From Rhodopseudomonas sp. (lineage in GTDB: Bacteria; Pseudomonadota; Alphaproteobacteria; Rhizobiales; Xanthobacteraceae): DNA of 62,171 nucleotides. The position numbers and the translations under genes were made by a program. This document shows positions 61,882-62,171 of the stretch, piece after piece (position 1 is the first letter of the stretch; each line of letters starts with the position of its first letter). The notes below the pieces were generated by a model. That model did no database searches. It was not told the origin of the DNA and saw only the letters and a list, made by a program, of their open reading frames with translations. The stretch spans positions 1 through 62,171 of the forward strand of contig NZ_JACABA010000008.1 of assembly GCF_013377015.1 (NCBI RefSeq). Direction: 5' to 3'.

Positions 61882-62171
61882 ATGTCCATGATCGATTTGA
61901 GTGCGAGTAGCCAGAGAGAACTAAATCCGGCGTTGCAACGGGCGTTGGGCGATCGCAGCGGGGCGGCGGACCTCGGTGGTTTCCTAGGCATGCTGGATTC
62001 GGCGACCGCCGTCGACAAGGAGGCGCCGGCAAATGCTGCCGGGGCCTCGGGCAATTTCGGTAGTGCGGAACCCGCGCAGACCCCGATCGGCTCGCCCGCC
62101 GCCGGGCCCGACGCGGCCGCGGCCGCAGCCGCAGCGGCATCAGCCGCTGCGGCAGCCGCAGCGGCCGCCGC
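61882..62171 (+). CDS. Alanine-rich protein, N-terminal part (cut by window end)
   Basis: 96 complete codons without a stop. AAGGAG lies about 8 bases before the ATG. The protein starts MSMIDLSASSQRELNPALQR, runs through GGFLGMLDSATAVDKEAPAN, then becomes Gly/Ser/Ala/Pro-rich and from about residue 76 nearly pure Ala (GCN codons mixed, so not simple slippage). No signal peptide. I do not recognise it; disordered linker, coat-like or secreted low-complexity protein are all possible. The rest of the gene is outside the window. Confidence 0.6.
   Translation, partial: MSMIDLSASSQRELNPALQRALGDRSGAADLGGFLGMLDSATAVDKEAPANAAGASGNFGSAEPAQTPIGSPAAGPDAAAAAAAAASAAAAAAAAA

Noticed and set aside
62090-62171. 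Trinucleotide slippage repeat
   Set aside because: The alanine codons are mixed GCG, GCC, GCA and GCT with interruptions, so it is not a simple microsatellite.

Overview
The window looks like a stretch of alphaproteobacterial chromosome from the Bradyrhizobiaceae, most like Rhodopseudomonas palustris. The grounds are high GC, ChpT beside CheA, an EipA/DUF1134 protein, DUF2927, many LIV-type ABC transporters, and dispersed palindromes of the kind known in Bradyrhizobium and Rhodopseudomonas. Species assignment is by recall; no search was run. There is no rRNA, CRISPR array, replication origin or intact insertion sequence.

Layout. 0-11.7 kb: the cheA start, chpT, cysQ, several envelope proteins, tRNA-Val(CAC), a structured dispersed repeat at 5.4-5.9 kb, a thiamine-diphosphate (TPP) enzyme, an L,D-transpeptidase and small secreted proteins. 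12-19.7 kb: isovaleryl-CoA dehydrogenase facing a five-gene set (P450, acyl-CoA dehydrogenase, CoA-transferase, MaoC-type hydratase, benzoylformate decarboxylase) that reads as a pathway for an unidentified acid. 19.7-23.5 kb: a lower-GC defence patch with two toxin-antitoxin pairs, an Mrr-type nuclease and an Abi-C-like gene. The Abi-C-like gene lies between the real ahcY 3' end and a decayed second copy of that end plus its terminator. 23.7-28.1 kb: ahcY, metK and an HTH-methyltransferase gene on one strand, a SAM-cycle group. 28.3-31.4 kb: UDP-glucose dehydrogenase and a secreted TPR-caspase protein.

31.5-56.2 kb is dominated by three complete LIV-type (branched-chain amino acid family) ABC transporter sets. 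Each is tied to CoA or C1 enzymes: set 1 with a short MetE-like protein, set 2 with a double CoA-transferase fusion, set 3 with an AMP-forming acyl-CoA synthetase. PurU, a HemD-like protein and a lipoprotein lie between sets 1 and 2; a third toxin-antitoxin pair with a near-consensus promoter lies between sets 2 and 3. The likely theme is uptake and CoA activation of organic or aromatic acids, but no substrate can be read from sequence.

56.2-62.2 kb: a GtrA-like membrane protein, an IS630-type transposase remnant, a metalloprotease with PPC and DUF4214 domains, a methyltransferase with a PKMT-type regulatory domain, small secreted proteins, a J-domain protein and the start of an alanine-rich protein cut by the window end. 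About ten palindromic repeat elements sit between genes, many just downstream of stop codons.
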